From Adiantum capillus-veneris (taxonomy: Eukaryota > Streptophyta > Polypodiopsida > Polypodiales > Pteridaceae): a DNA stretch of 64,000 nt. A program made the translations under genes and the position numbers. Shown one piece after another: positions 44,752 to 54,581 of the stretch (position 1 is its first letter; each line of letters starts with the position of its first letter). A model generated the notes under the pieces. The model saw nothing but the letters and a program-made list of their open reading frames with translations, did not search any database and was not told the origin of the DNA. The stretch spans positions 146,294,640 to 146,358,639 of the forward strand of contig CM043955.1 of assembly GCA_014529385.2 (NCBI GenBank), given 5' to 3'.

Positions 44752-45493
44752 ATGCCTTTGGCACCCTACAAGCGTCAGCGAATAACCTCTAAGGTTAATC
44801 GCTTACTTTTTTAGGCATCCGTCTTCACTTGTTTTTTTATGTTTTTTAATGATCGATTTTTTGGATTAGAGCGTGTGATAGCTTAAAACAAGTGTATCGC
44901 TTAGGGGGTCGTGGTGTGCTTTATAGCACAGCATTTGGTTACTCGAAGCTCCATTGGTCCTCAAAAAGGTCGATTTTTACCTACACGTGAGGCTAAAATG
45001 CGTAATTTTAAAGGGGGACTGAGGCCTGAGCCTAAGCGTGGGCTTGGGCTTGGGTCTGGGAGATATTCCCAATCCCGGTCCTACCTTTAAAATTTTAACT
45101 TTTTTATTTTGTTTTTTTTGGGGATAAGGTCGCCGCGGCCCCGCTATGCATGCGAGCACACACACACACCTAACCTACCTACTTACAACTAATACATCTA
45201 CTGTTACACACTAACACACTGCTACAGTAACTCATTAGCTAACAGAACTACTTACTGTACTTTACACGGAACTAACATTATAGATCTACTACCTTAATCC
45301 TAACACTTTATCACAGAGAAAACACCTTATGGACAGAAAAAACACAGTACCTTTTAATACCTTATTAACAAAACAATACACATCAGCAAAACAAACTCCT
45401 TCTTAACATACACACCTTCCTTCTCTACCTTTCCTACATTTCAAAATGCACCACAAAGTAGCATAGAGTGCTACTCCAGCTTAATGCAAGGCA
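44752..45493 (-). other. Element A leader
   Basis: About 740 bases between primer site and gag with no coding frame. Confidence 0.6.
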
Positions 45494-45513
45494 TTCCCCG
45501 GTAGCGGCGCCAA
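45494..45513 (-). other. Element A primer binding site (Asp type)
   Basis: The minus strand reads TTGGCGCCGCTACCGGGGAA, three bases after the end of the 5' LTR. It resembles B's primer site. Confidence 0.92.
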
Positions 45514-45516
45514 AAA

Positions 45517-46075
45517 TGTGCGCGTCTATTGCACGTGTCAATGCAAGGGACTTGCCGATACACTGTGTGTGAGCCACAAATGGCTCCAAGAACATAACTA
45601 GACTAATCTAACAAGCTCAAGAGAGCAAGGGTGTGTACTCACCACCCTTTTCTCGCCTTCGTGGAGGATTCCTCGCCGCGAAGAAGAAGGAGCCGCCGTT
45701 GCACCGCGCTCAACCGCTTCACCGTCGTCGTGCTGTCGTTGCAATGCTCTCTCTCTCTCTCTCTCTCTCTCATACACACACACACAAGGAGATGAAGAAG
45801 AAGAAGATGGAGATGGAGCAAGAGCATTCTTCAATTGCATAAATGAAAGAATAAGAGATTTTAGGTTTAGGTGACTTTTATATGAACTCACCCCATTCAC
45901 ACTTAAGCGCCCATACTTAGACAACTAACCCTTGAATGCTCCTATTAGGGTGAACCTCTCATCGGCGATCACTCTTACCCTTTTTCTATTGGACCGACAA
46001 GCTCGGTACTTGACTCTACTAAATAAATAATATGGCGTCTATTGTTGGTGATAGGAATGTGCGTGAGGATTAACA
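45517..46075 (-). repeat. Element A 5' LTR (right)
   Basis: 559 bp, TGTGCGCGTCT...ATTAACA, paired with 15,190-15,811 and followed by the GCTAG duplication at 46,076-46,080. Confidence 0.95.
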
Positions 46076-46155
46076 GCTAGTCTTTTTACTTTGGGTAAAG
46101 GATCCCTTTTTACCGGTCAAAATCCTTCCACAATATTGACTAATTCAACTTTGTG

Positions 46156-46458
46156 TGTAATGGAAATGGCCTATGAACTTTGAGAAAAGAGGAATTAGGA
46201 GAATTAGATTGAGCATTTTCATGAGACTACTTTGAGAACATAGAAGGTGAACTTAATTAGAGGTAGCAACATAACCATTATACTTAATTAACTTGGCATG
46301 AACAATACTTTACAAGAGAGAGAATTAGAGAACACGACAACAATTGAGAACCAGATTTATGTGGAGCCGGGTCCCCCCTCCAATAGGCTTTTGTATTATA
46401 TAAAGAGAGACTTGGTACAATACTATCTTTGTGTTCCTTGTGACCTAGGTGATGCAAT
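46156..46458 (-). repeat. Element D 3' LTR (left), first part
   Basis: It starts TGTAATGGAAATG and matches 62,405-62,717 and 63,798-64,000. It is interrupted by the CACTA element; with its second part (54,582-55,781) it is about 1.5 kb. Confidence 0.93.
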
Positions 46459-46479
46459 CACTACAAGAGGCTATTCATA

Positions 46480-46577
46480 TTAGCGACGCTCAAAAAAAAA
46501 ATTCCCAGCGTTGCTATGAGCGTCGCAAATTTACAAAGAAATTTACGACGCTCATAGCGACGCCGGCTGGGCTAAAA
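46480..46577. repeat. CACTA 5' subterminal motif block
   Basis: Copies of AGCGACGCT/AGCGTCGC in both orientations. CAGCGTTGCTATGAGCGTCG and its near-complement around 46,545-46,570 can pair into a hairpin. In En/Spm such motifs bind the element's TnpA protein. Confidence 0.85.
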
Positions 46578-46653
46578 AAATAACCGAGCGCGCCCAAAAA
46601 CTCAGATCTCAGATTTGAGTTTTTCGGCGCCCTCAAGCAGGGAGCAGGTAATG

Positions 46654-46659
<6 letters not shown>

Positions 46660-46697
<38 letters not shown>

Positions 46698-46968
46698 CTT
46701 CTCCACACACACACACACACACGAGGAGAGGAAGGAGAGCCAGGTATGCTCCTTCCCTCTCCTCATTCTCATGTTCCCTTCCCCTCTTTCTCTCTCCCTC
46801 TCTCTCTCTCTCTCTTTTTCTTCTCCACACACACACACACACACACGAGGAGAGGAAGGAGAGCCAGGTATGCTCCTTCCCTCTCCTCATTCTCTTGTTC
46901 CCTTCCCCTCTTTCTCTCTCCCTCTCTCTCTCTCTCACACACACACATACACACACACACATAGTGTT

Positions 46969-47010
<42 letters not shown>
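46660..47010. repeat. 124-bp tandem duplication with (TC)n/(CA)n/(GA)n tracts
   Basis: The segment around GAGGAGAGGAAGGAGAGCC occurs at 46,723 and again at 46,847, each with its own (TC)n and (CA)n tract. A long (GA)n follows at 46,973-47,008. All open frames here are low-complexity artefacts. Confidence 0.9.
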
Positions 47011-47012
<2 letters not shown>

Positions 47013-47062
47013 AACAAAAACAAAAACGCACACACACATACATAAACAAAGAATGCACACAC

Positions 47063-47240
47063 ACATTGAGAGAGAAAAAGAGAGAGAGAGCATGCATAAA
47101 CAAAAAACGCACGCATTGAGAGAGGAAAAGAGAGAGAGAACATGCATAAACAAAAAACGCACACATTGAGAGAGGAAAAGAGAGAGAAAACATGCATACG
47201 ATCCAAAAAAACGCACACACATTGAGAGAGAAAGAGAGAG
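47063..47240. repeat. Minisatellite of about 50 bp, four units
   Basis: Units contain CATTGAGAGAG, a GA-rich stretch, CATGCATAAACAAAAAACGCAC. They follow one another with small length changes. Confidence 0.88.
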
Positions 47241-47399
47241 AAACTAATTTAACGTCGTAGGAAACTAATTAAAATTAAAAGACCTAAAGATCTAGCCGAC
47301 GAGGAGTTGAACTCAAGACCTATTATTCAAGAGGGAAATGGCATAATCAATCTATCATACTTGGCATGGGTGATAGAAAGGTTATACCATTTATCTCTT

Positions 47400-47600
47400 T
47401 TTATTGGCACACACATCCACACACGCGCACACACACAAGAAGAAGAGAGTTATAACGTCGTAGGAAACTATCTTAAAAGACGTTAAAGATTAGGTTATAT
47501 GTAGACTTACATTAAATTAGATTTAAGTTTATTTTTAACAAGATTTACGTTTATTTACGCTAGATTTAGATTTACGTTATATTAGATTAGATTTAGGTCT
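47400..47600 (+). repeat. CACTA internal direct repeat, left of the HIPP fragment
   Basis: The (CA)n tract, AAGAAGAGAGTT, ACGTCGTAGGAAACTAT and a T/A-rich GATTTAGATTTACGTT run recur at 48,030-48,290, on the other side of the HIPP fragment. Confidence 0.85.
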
Positions 47601-47603
47601 CCA

Positions 47604-47959
47604 TAGACTGCGATGCATGCATGAAGCGGGTGAAGAAAGCCCTCAATGGAATATAGGGTATTGCTGCCTTCACTCATGGTGGGCTCCGTCGATCCAAAAG
47701 TACTGGTGAAATGTCTTCAGAAGATAGGGAAGAAGGTGGATCTTCAGGGCGGCAAGAGTCACTACATCCCCGACACAATGACCATCTAGACAACCTCTAG
47801 TCATTCAACAGCAACTTCAAAGTTAGTAACAAGAGCAAGAACGGTCTAAAGAGCCAATTGTTGTCGTCAGATGTGGATGGAGATGAGGCAGCGTCACCGC
47901 CGGAAGTTAACTCTCACATCTTTAGTGATGAGAATGCCAACTCTTGTCGAGTTATGTGA
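47604..47959 (+). pseudogene. Captured HIPP (heavy-metal-associated isoprenylated protein) gene fragment
   Basis: From 47,606 the frame reads DCDACMKRVKKALNGI: the metal-binding C-x2-C core of an HMA domain in its usual HIPP context (MDCxxCxRKVKxAL). After a TAG (47,654-47,656) and a one-base frame change comes VDPKVLVKCLQKIGKKVDL (from 47,688), the last strand/helix of HMA. The first frame then resumes, crosses a TAG at 47,798-47,800, and ends FSDENANSCRVM before TGA at 47,957-47,959. That ending is the conserved HIPP tail with a C-terminal CaaX prenylation box. HIPPs bind metals and are membrane-anchored by prenylation; this copy is broken. Sequence before the HMA core is missing. Confidence 0.82.
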
Positions 47960-48029
47960 ATAATTATGTGTTAAATCAGTTTTAAGGTTCTTATAATCCC
48001 TGTTAGTTTAGTTCTTTGTTTTTAATATA

Positions 48030-48090
48030 ACATAATTTACGTTAGATTTAGATTTATGTTATATTAGATTAGACTTAGGTTTATTTAGGT

Positions 48091-48130
<40 letters not shown>

Positions 48131-48290
48131 GAAGAAGAGAGTTTTAACGTCGTAGGAAACTATCCCAAAAGACGTTAAAGATTGGGTTAGATGTAGACTT
48201 ACGTTAAATTAGATTTAGGTTTATTTTTAGTTAGACTTAGGTTTATTTTTAGTTAGATTTATGTTTATTTAGATTTACGCTTATTTACGT
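48030..48290 (+). repeat. CACTA internal direct repeat, right of the HIPP fragment
   Basis: Partner of 47,400-47,600, including a (CA)n tract at 48,093-48,129 and ACGTCGTAGGAAACTAT at about 48,147. Confidence 0.85.
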
Positions 48291-48584
48291 TAGATCGAGT
48301 CCACGCAAGAATTACTTACGGTTTAGGGTTTAGAGTTAGACGAACACTGAAAAGATCTACTGTGAAAAGATGTTAAGATGCTGTGAAGTGCTACAACTAG
48401 AGAAGAGGTAAAGGGGTTTTGTCCACTACATGCAGTATCATGTAGACGTGGGTGTGTAGATTTCTTGTACCCACAAATATAGGTATTGACCAATAAAGAC
48501 GAGATTATAACCCGGTGGTTCTGATCTCTGTGCACCTCTAGACCGAGGTGTGCGGGGATTGGACATGACTAGAGAATGTGAGGT

Positions 48585-48585
<1 letters not shown>

Positions 48586-48617
<32 letters not shown>
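48586..48617. repeat. (AG)n microsatellite upstream of the transposase gene
   Basis: About 30 bases of AG, some 65 bases before the transposase start codon. Confidence 0.95.
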
Positions 48618-48620
<3 letters not shown>

Positions 48621-48682
48621 GACAAAGAATGCCAATAGAATATTAAATTTGTTGTCCAGGTTATAAGTTTTTTATCCTCATT

Positions 48683-51600
48683 ATGAGTAGCGACGAGGAT
48701 GTGGGACCGTCCAACCGAAACACCTATCTCTCAACGAGGGTCTTATGTCCTTGTAATCAATGCAAGCATGCTGTGCGACGGACAAGACGTGTTTCTTTGC
48801 AGCACGTTCGCGAATTTGGCGAGTTCGATCCATCTATTATAGATCGAGTTGTTGCCAATTATAACTCGTCGGACTCTGACGCTGGCCAACAAGCAGCAAT
48901 CTTGCAACCCAATAGGCGTGTTCGCAGGCGCTTTGTTCAAGCAGCATATGTGAGGCCACAAGATGTAGCCTCTGACAGCTCGGGGGATGATCATGCAGAG
49001 CACATTCCCAACGAGGCAATGTTTGAGCCCGAGATTGATGAAATGATCGAGACGATCATGGATTCAGAAAGGCTTATCTATGATGATATGAAAAGTGAAG
49101 CCGATACGCCATTGTATAATGGAGCACGTATGTTTAGATTGAAAGCACTCCTGGTTCTTCTCAACATGCAGGCAAAGTTTGGATGGAGTGACACTAGCGT
49201 CACAGTGCTTTTCAGGTGATCTATTACAATTAGTTTACTTTAATAAAACTCTAAATGTATAATGATCTGATAGATTTTTACACGACTGTATCATATTTTT
49301 ATGTTGTGTAGATTGCTGAAAGAGCACATACTACGAGCTGACAATGTGATGCCAGATTCCCGAGATGAAGCAAGAAAGATTTTGCGAAACTTGGGGATGG
49401 ATTACAATTCTATCCACGCTTGTCCTAATGACTGCATTCTTTTCAGAGGGGAATACATAGACATGGAGAAGTGTCCGAAATGTGATTCCGAAAGATATCG
49501 AGTAGATCTCCACGGGACAAAAATTCCACAAAAGGTTTTGCGACATTTCCCTCTGCTTCCTCGCATCAAGCATTTCTTCGAATGTAAGTCCATGGCCGCC
49601 CTAGCATCATGGCATGAGGAGAATAAATCTTCGGATGGTGTGCTACGAATTCCTGCAGATTGCGTAGCGTGGAAACATATAGATGGAACATGGTCGGATT
49701 TTGCCAGGGAAGCTCGAAATTTGCGCTTAGGCCTGGCTATGGATGGCATAAATCCATTTGGTCAAAGATCAACATCTTACAGTGTATGGCCCGTTGTCAT
49801 CGTCAACTACAACATTCCCCCGTGGTTGACTACGAAGAAGAGGCACCTATGGCTAAGCTTGATTGTGCCAGGGCGATATAAAGTGGGGAATATGGATGTG
49901 TATCTTCGTCCACTATTGGATGAGCTACAACAATTGTGGATTGGCATAGAGGTGGTGGATATGAGCCGACACACAGGACGACGGAATGCTTTGATCAGAG
50001 GCATTCTAATGTGGACCATGCATGACTATCCCGGGCTAACAGAATGCTCAGGTGATCTATTAACACTCCTCACTCAGACACTGTAAATCTTGTTTTTTCC
50101 CATAGTTGATCTATTATCATGTGTATACATGCAGGGCTTCAAACAAGCGGATACAGAGCATGTGTCACATGTGGACCTAGACTGAATGCACGTAGGGCAC
50201 CCTCATTGAAGAAGCAAATCTACGAAGGTCATCAAGCGTATCTTCCAGAGAATCATGTGTTACGCGAAGGCTTTTTGGGAAGAGAGCCACCAAGGATGTC
50301 TGCACAAGCATGGTTAGAGCAGAAGGAGATGTGCGATGACGGATTGCCTCCAGGGATGAAGAGACTATCTCTATGGTACGAGTTACCATACTGGCCCCGA
50401 CTCATGATCAATCACTTGCTTGATCCAATGCACATATTCAAGAATGTGGGTAATCTACTATGGGACCATCTGACCGGCAAGAAAGATACTTTGGGAGCCA
50501 GAGTTGACCGTAGAAACGTGGATCGTATGGAGCAATATTGGCCGCAAACAGCGTCTGATGGATCGATAAAACTCCCTAAAGCACCATGGATTTTCACAGG
50601 AGCCCAAGAACGCAAAGTAAAAGAGACCATTCGATCTTTGCGGACCCCCACTGGCGTAATGCACTCGCTCCGAACGTGTTTTACTAAAGAAGGAAAGCTT
50701 ACCGGTTTGAAGTCACACAATTGGCATAAAATGTGTCAGGTACGTTCATAGTGGACTTTAATATCATTGCATAAAATGTGGACTTTAATATCATTGCTGC
50801 ACATACTTTACAATTTATTTTACCGGTTGCCATTGAGGGATGTTTGTCTCTCGACATCCGTAACACAATCTACAAACTTGCAAAGCTGGTGCAATGGATC
50901 TCACAAAAGGAGATCAACGTAGACTCCATACCTTTCGCCAAACTAAATGCTGCGGAGCTTGTGTGCATGTTTGAGAAACATTTTCCTACTACAATGCTAA
51001 CCATTCAGGTGCATCTTCTTGTTCACATAGTTGATGAGGTGGAAATAGCTGGCACAGTTCATTCCAGATGGATGTTCTTCTTAGAGCGTTTCATGAAAAC
51101 GCTTAAGGGATATGTGCGTCAAAAGGCACGTCCGGAGGGTAGCATGGCAGAAGGTTGGTTGATATCAGAGTCCCTAGTGTACATTGGAGAGTGGCTAGAC
51201 GGATTTGATAAATCCTAGGACACGCTATGGCGAACCATAGATGATGAGCGTATATCTGAGATTGTCATGTGCAATCTCGGTGTTGAGAAGAAGATGACGG
51301 AAGATCTAGAGACTAAAATCAACCGATTTTGCATGCTTCACAATCCAGTGATGCAAAAGTGGATTTCACAATACGAGGATGCAAAGCAAGAGCGACAAAG
51401 GGCACGAATCGAGTGGAGACGGGGAAGACGACCACCGATGCACTATCCAGCGGTTCTGGAGAGCCTACCACCCTTCATGAGCTTAAGATGGTTGCACAAC
51501 CAATTGAAAAGCGCACAACAATGCGGTGACGAAGTGACTAAAGAAGAGTGGGAGTACTCTCGGGGTTGCGCGACCAAGGTAAGTTTGCAATGTACGACTA

Positions 51601-52411
51601 GCAAGTGACTTTATTTATAAACGTTTGAACGGCCACTCATAATCTTTGTTCGTTGTAGTATAAGTCATTCACAGCAGCATGGTGTAAAGGTCGACATTTT
51701 AGGGTGGAACGAATCGACAAAAAGCGTTTTACTCAAGATTGTGGAATCATGGCAAAATTTGAACAGTCTAGTCGACGACGTTCCTCTGATGCAGATCCTG
51801 TGGTGGCGGAACTCGCTTACTTCGGCACGTTGCAAGAGATTTTGAGGATCGATTACAGAGGATTTTTTGTCGACTTGTTCGACATGCAATGGTTCAAGAT
51901 AATCATGGAGGGTCGCAACGCTACTGTGCGTAGAGGAGAGTCTGGTTTTCTTGAGGTGGATTCTACTAAGAAATGGACTGACCTAAGAGACACTTTCGTA
52001 CTACCCGAGCATTGTGAACAAGTAAGTATGTAAATAGTTAACATCCCCCTTTTACAAGTTATGTGCTTGAAAGCTCTCATGTAAGTTATGTGGCTCTGGC
52101 AGGTAATATTTCATCCTACAAAGTCTACATCAAACTGGTGGTACGTCATAGAGGTAGCCCCTCGTAGTGCAAGGACGTATGAAGGCTACCATGTGCCAAT
52201 CAAAACGACATCAATGGAGGAGATCAGAGAAGATGCTCAATCAGAAGCCGCTGCGGTGGTGCCAGACGAGCATCAAGATGCTACTACTCTATATGGGGTG
52301 CATGCAGAGGAGCTACAAAATGAAACAGAGGATATGTGTTTAAACGGAGAGCTCTATATAGATATAGGAAGTTATGCTGAGTTATGCGAGGATGAGAGAG
52401 AGATCTCTTAA
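48683..52411 (+). pseudogene. CACTA transposase (TNP2 / TnpD-like), six exons
   Basis: Model: exons 48,683-49,215, 49,312-50,051, 50,135-50,739, 50,814-51,578, 51,659-52,021, 52,103-52,411; phases agree and total about 1,104 codons. Exon 1 has a cysteine pair (CPCNQC) of the transposase-associated domain. Exon 2 has YNSIHACPNDCILFRGEY...CPKC, then TNP2 landmarks WHEENKSSDGVLRIPAD, LGLAMDGINPFG, LSLIVPGRYKVGNMDVYLRPLLDEL. Exons 6-7 form the DUF4216-like C-terminus (QVIFHPTKST). The protein would cut the element's ends. Two lesions are visible: an in-frame TAG at 51,216-51,218, and AA instead of AG at the expected exon-4 acceptor (50,812-50,813). With that acceptor, HNWHKMCQ joins FILPVAI as in the family. 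A 22-bp duplication lies in this intron. Confidence 0.88.
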
Positions 52412-52683
52412 AGCCACAAATATTGTATTTGAACAATTTTGCTCCGTGTTGTAAAAGCTCTGGCTCTCTAAGTACCTTCCATGGTGTATAACGCTCTTTT
52501 CTACTCGCGCTCACATCTTTTGATTGAAAATTCTGAGTTTTCGACTTGCCTCTTCTATCACTCGATTCATTGCGTCATTGTATTTATATGCGTCATTATG
52601 TCATTGTATTTAATGGTCTTTGTGTCATTGTCTACTCTATTCATTCAATATTAAGTTTAAATATTCGTGTGTTTAATGCAGGT

Positions 52684-53993
52684 ATGGATGATGAGGAGTT
52701 TCTTTCTTCTTTGTCACCGCAGCAGAGACAGTGGTACGTGGAGAGTCATCGCTCTGGCGCATCATCGCGCGTTCCTACTCCATCCGCATCTCCCTCTCTT
52801 TCGGAGCATTCGGCGCGCTCCGAAGCTTCGGCGTCGACGAGACGAGCTTCACACTCGTCTAGACACCGGCGCTCTAGAGGTGGCGGTGGCGGTTGTTGTC
52901 GGGATTCCGCCACCGATGCCTCCACACCGCCTCGTGTTCGACGAGGCTCTTTACCCTCCCCTTCTTTGCCCGCCCCCACACCAGCCACAGCATCGCCATC
53001 TACGCCAGGTTTTGCACGGCTGACTGTTCCTAGAAGCTACACACCTCTACCTACTCCGCCAGGAGCCACCCCACTCGACACTCCTCGCTTTGGGGCCCAG
53101 ACGCCGGTGGAGACACCTGACGTCCGTACCCCCATCGACACGCCGCTAGAGACCCCTGCCGGGACACCCAGGTTCACGCGTCACCGGCCAGAGGGCTTGT
53201 CTTACTGCGTCGACATCAGCGGCGGCATCATCATGGATGATGACGGCAAGAAGGTGATCTCGCGCATGCGTGGTCTTTGCTCTCAGCTGTTTAGACACTA
53301 CATACTAAACAAATGGAGTGAAGTACCAAGTGATTTAAAAAACAGAGTCATCAGCATACTTCATGATGAGTTTCCCGTTCCAACACGGGATCAGCGCTTC
53401 AATGAAGACCTGATGAAGATTCGAATGCGCGAATACTACAAACACAAGCGTTCCGAAGTGCAAAAAGCAATCAAGAATGGGTGGAACAGGCCAGATTGGC
53501 TGGCCAAAGAAGATTGGAAGAATGCGAAGAAAGCAGCGCGCAAGAATCTCGACAAGTGGAAGCAACAAAAGGATGCAGCCAGAGCGCGAGTAGAGGCAGG
53601 GAGCTCGCACCACTTGGGGAGCGGTGGATGGGCATCATTTGAGGCCGATTTTGTAAGTGTTTTCACATTGCTCTTTATGTTTGATAGTTTAGGGTTTATG
53701 AGTTTTTTAGTTCTAACATAATGAAATCTTTGTATGTTTTGACAGTGGTCGATGACAGGACGTGATCCCACACCGTACGAGCGCGAGTACGCAGGTAGGA
53801 AGGGCTTAAACGCCCTGATGGACATTCTCAGTTCGCGCGGCGGCATGGTTAGTATTAGGGTTTACTCTTTTTTATTTTTTGTATTGTTTTATAAATGTCG
53901 TTATATGTTTATACTTACTGAAAGCTGTCTTATTGTCTTTTTTTGCAGAATCCGACAGATACGCCGCTTGGACGCGATGAGACGTCTGACTAG
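52684..53993 (+). CDS. CACTA second gene (Transposase_24 / TnpA-like), three exons
   Basis: Exons 52,684-53,652, 53,746-53,847 and 53,949-53,993 join in frame to 371 residues with no stop. Splice sites are GTAAGT...ACAG and GTTAGT...GCAG. The N-terminal half is a serine/proline/arginine-rich low-complexity region with repeated T-P-x-D/E-T-P units (about residues 120-180). The C-terminal half carries the conserved CACTA accessory domain: RMRGLCSQLFRHYILNKWSEVP, a basic helix (WNRPDWLAKEDWKNAKKAARKN), and WASFEADF-WSMTGRDPTPYEREYAG across the first intron. The ATG follows an apparent acceptor (ATGCAG|GT) suggesting a 5' UTR intron. By analogy with En/Spm TnpA it may bind the subterminal motifs. 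It appears intact. Confidence 0.85.
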
Positions 53994-54354
53994 ACGACGT
54001 CGGTTTAGCCGTAGCTAGATAGCATTAGTTTAGGGTTTCTCATAGCTTATGTATCATGAGACGGATTTTATACGTCTTTTTGAACCATGTATATTATTAC
54101 ATTTGTCACCGCAGTTCCTTTTGCCAATCAATTCTTTATGCCTATGATGTTGTACAATTGTCATTATTACATTTGCCAATCAATTCATTTTGCTTATGAT
54201 GTGTACAATTGTCAATTTTGCAAACAATGCGTCTTGTGGGTGACTATTTTGGGTCTATTATCTACCCTTGCACTTTTTTAAAAAAGTGAATCAAGTACAA
54301 TATGGTTGATGGGTGGTAGGGCATTGAATGCCCTGCCACCAAAAAAAAATTCTC
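53994..54354 (+). other. CACTA 3' untranslated tail
   Basis: A/T-rich sequence homologous to 1-235. It includes a local duplication of CAATTGTCA.../TTTGCCAATCAATTC around 54,110-54,190. Confidence 0.7.
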
Positions 54355-54581
54355 TCGGGCGTCGCTATAAGCGTCGCTATTTATGGCTCTGGAGCGTCGC
54401 TATGAGCATCGCTATAGTCTTCTGTGTAAACGTCGCTATATGCGTCGCTATATAGCGACGCTTATAGCGACGCTCTCGTAGCGACGCTCGTAGCGACGGT
54501 TTTAGCGACGCCGGGGGTTATAAAAACCCAGTGTATTTCCGTCGCTAACAGCGTCACAAGAGCACACAACCTCTTGTAGTG
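54355..54581. repeat. CACTA 3' subterminal motif block and terminal repeat
   Basis: Around ten copies of GCGTCGCTAT/AGCGACGCT. At 54,425-54,475 they form a long self-complementary stretch around TATATAGCGACG. It ends in the inverted CACTACAAGAGG. Confidence 0.9.

Larger units (their letters stand above)
15190..46075 (-). mobile_element. Element A: non-autonomous gypsy-type LTR retrotransposon (gag-protease), host of B and C
   Basis: The element is bounded by matching LTRs and a 5-bp duplication, GCTAG. Orientation is minus: the primer site lies inside the right LTR and the polypurine tract inside the left LTR. Without nested element B (16,780-39,050 plus one target copy) it is about 8.6 kb. 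It encodes a gag with several zinc knuckles and a retropepsin, followed by a W-x-P-K repeat tail. There is no RT, RNase H or integrase. B's clean target duplication shows nothing was lost at that insertion, so the lack of polymerase predates it. The Asp-type primer site and gag/protease resemblance tie A to the same broad Tat/Athila-like lineage as B. Confidence 0.9.
46459..54581 (+). mobile_element. CACTA (En/Spm) transposon, near-complete, 8,123 bp
   Basis: Both ends carry CACTACAAGAGG in inverted orientation, and the element is flanked by a 3-bp duplication AAT (46,456-46,458 and 54,582-54,584). Subterminal arrays of AGCGTCGCTAT-type motifs lie at about 46,480-46,575 and 54,355-54,550. Inside are minisatellites (46,660-47,240), a captured HIPP gene fragment, a TNP2-type transposase gene and a second Transposase_24-like gene, all on the plus strand. 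The unoccupied sequence survives at 62,700-62,760 in the other LTR of D (GATGCAATGAAGAT), confirming exact insertion borders. Confidence 0.96.

Noticed and set aside
46600-47220. Long overlapping open frames on both strands
   Set aside because: They are built from (TC)n, (CA)n and (GA)n tracts and encode low-complexity serine/leucine, histidine/threonine or arginine/glutamate runs; no codon structure.
47063-47240. CRISPR-like array
   Set aside because: The units are contiguous, GA-rich and vary in length without unique spacers; this is a minisatellite in a plant transposon.
49301-50086. Minus-strand frames opposite the CACTA transposase exons
   Set aside because: They are complements of well-conserved TNP2 exons with correct splice phases on the plus strand.
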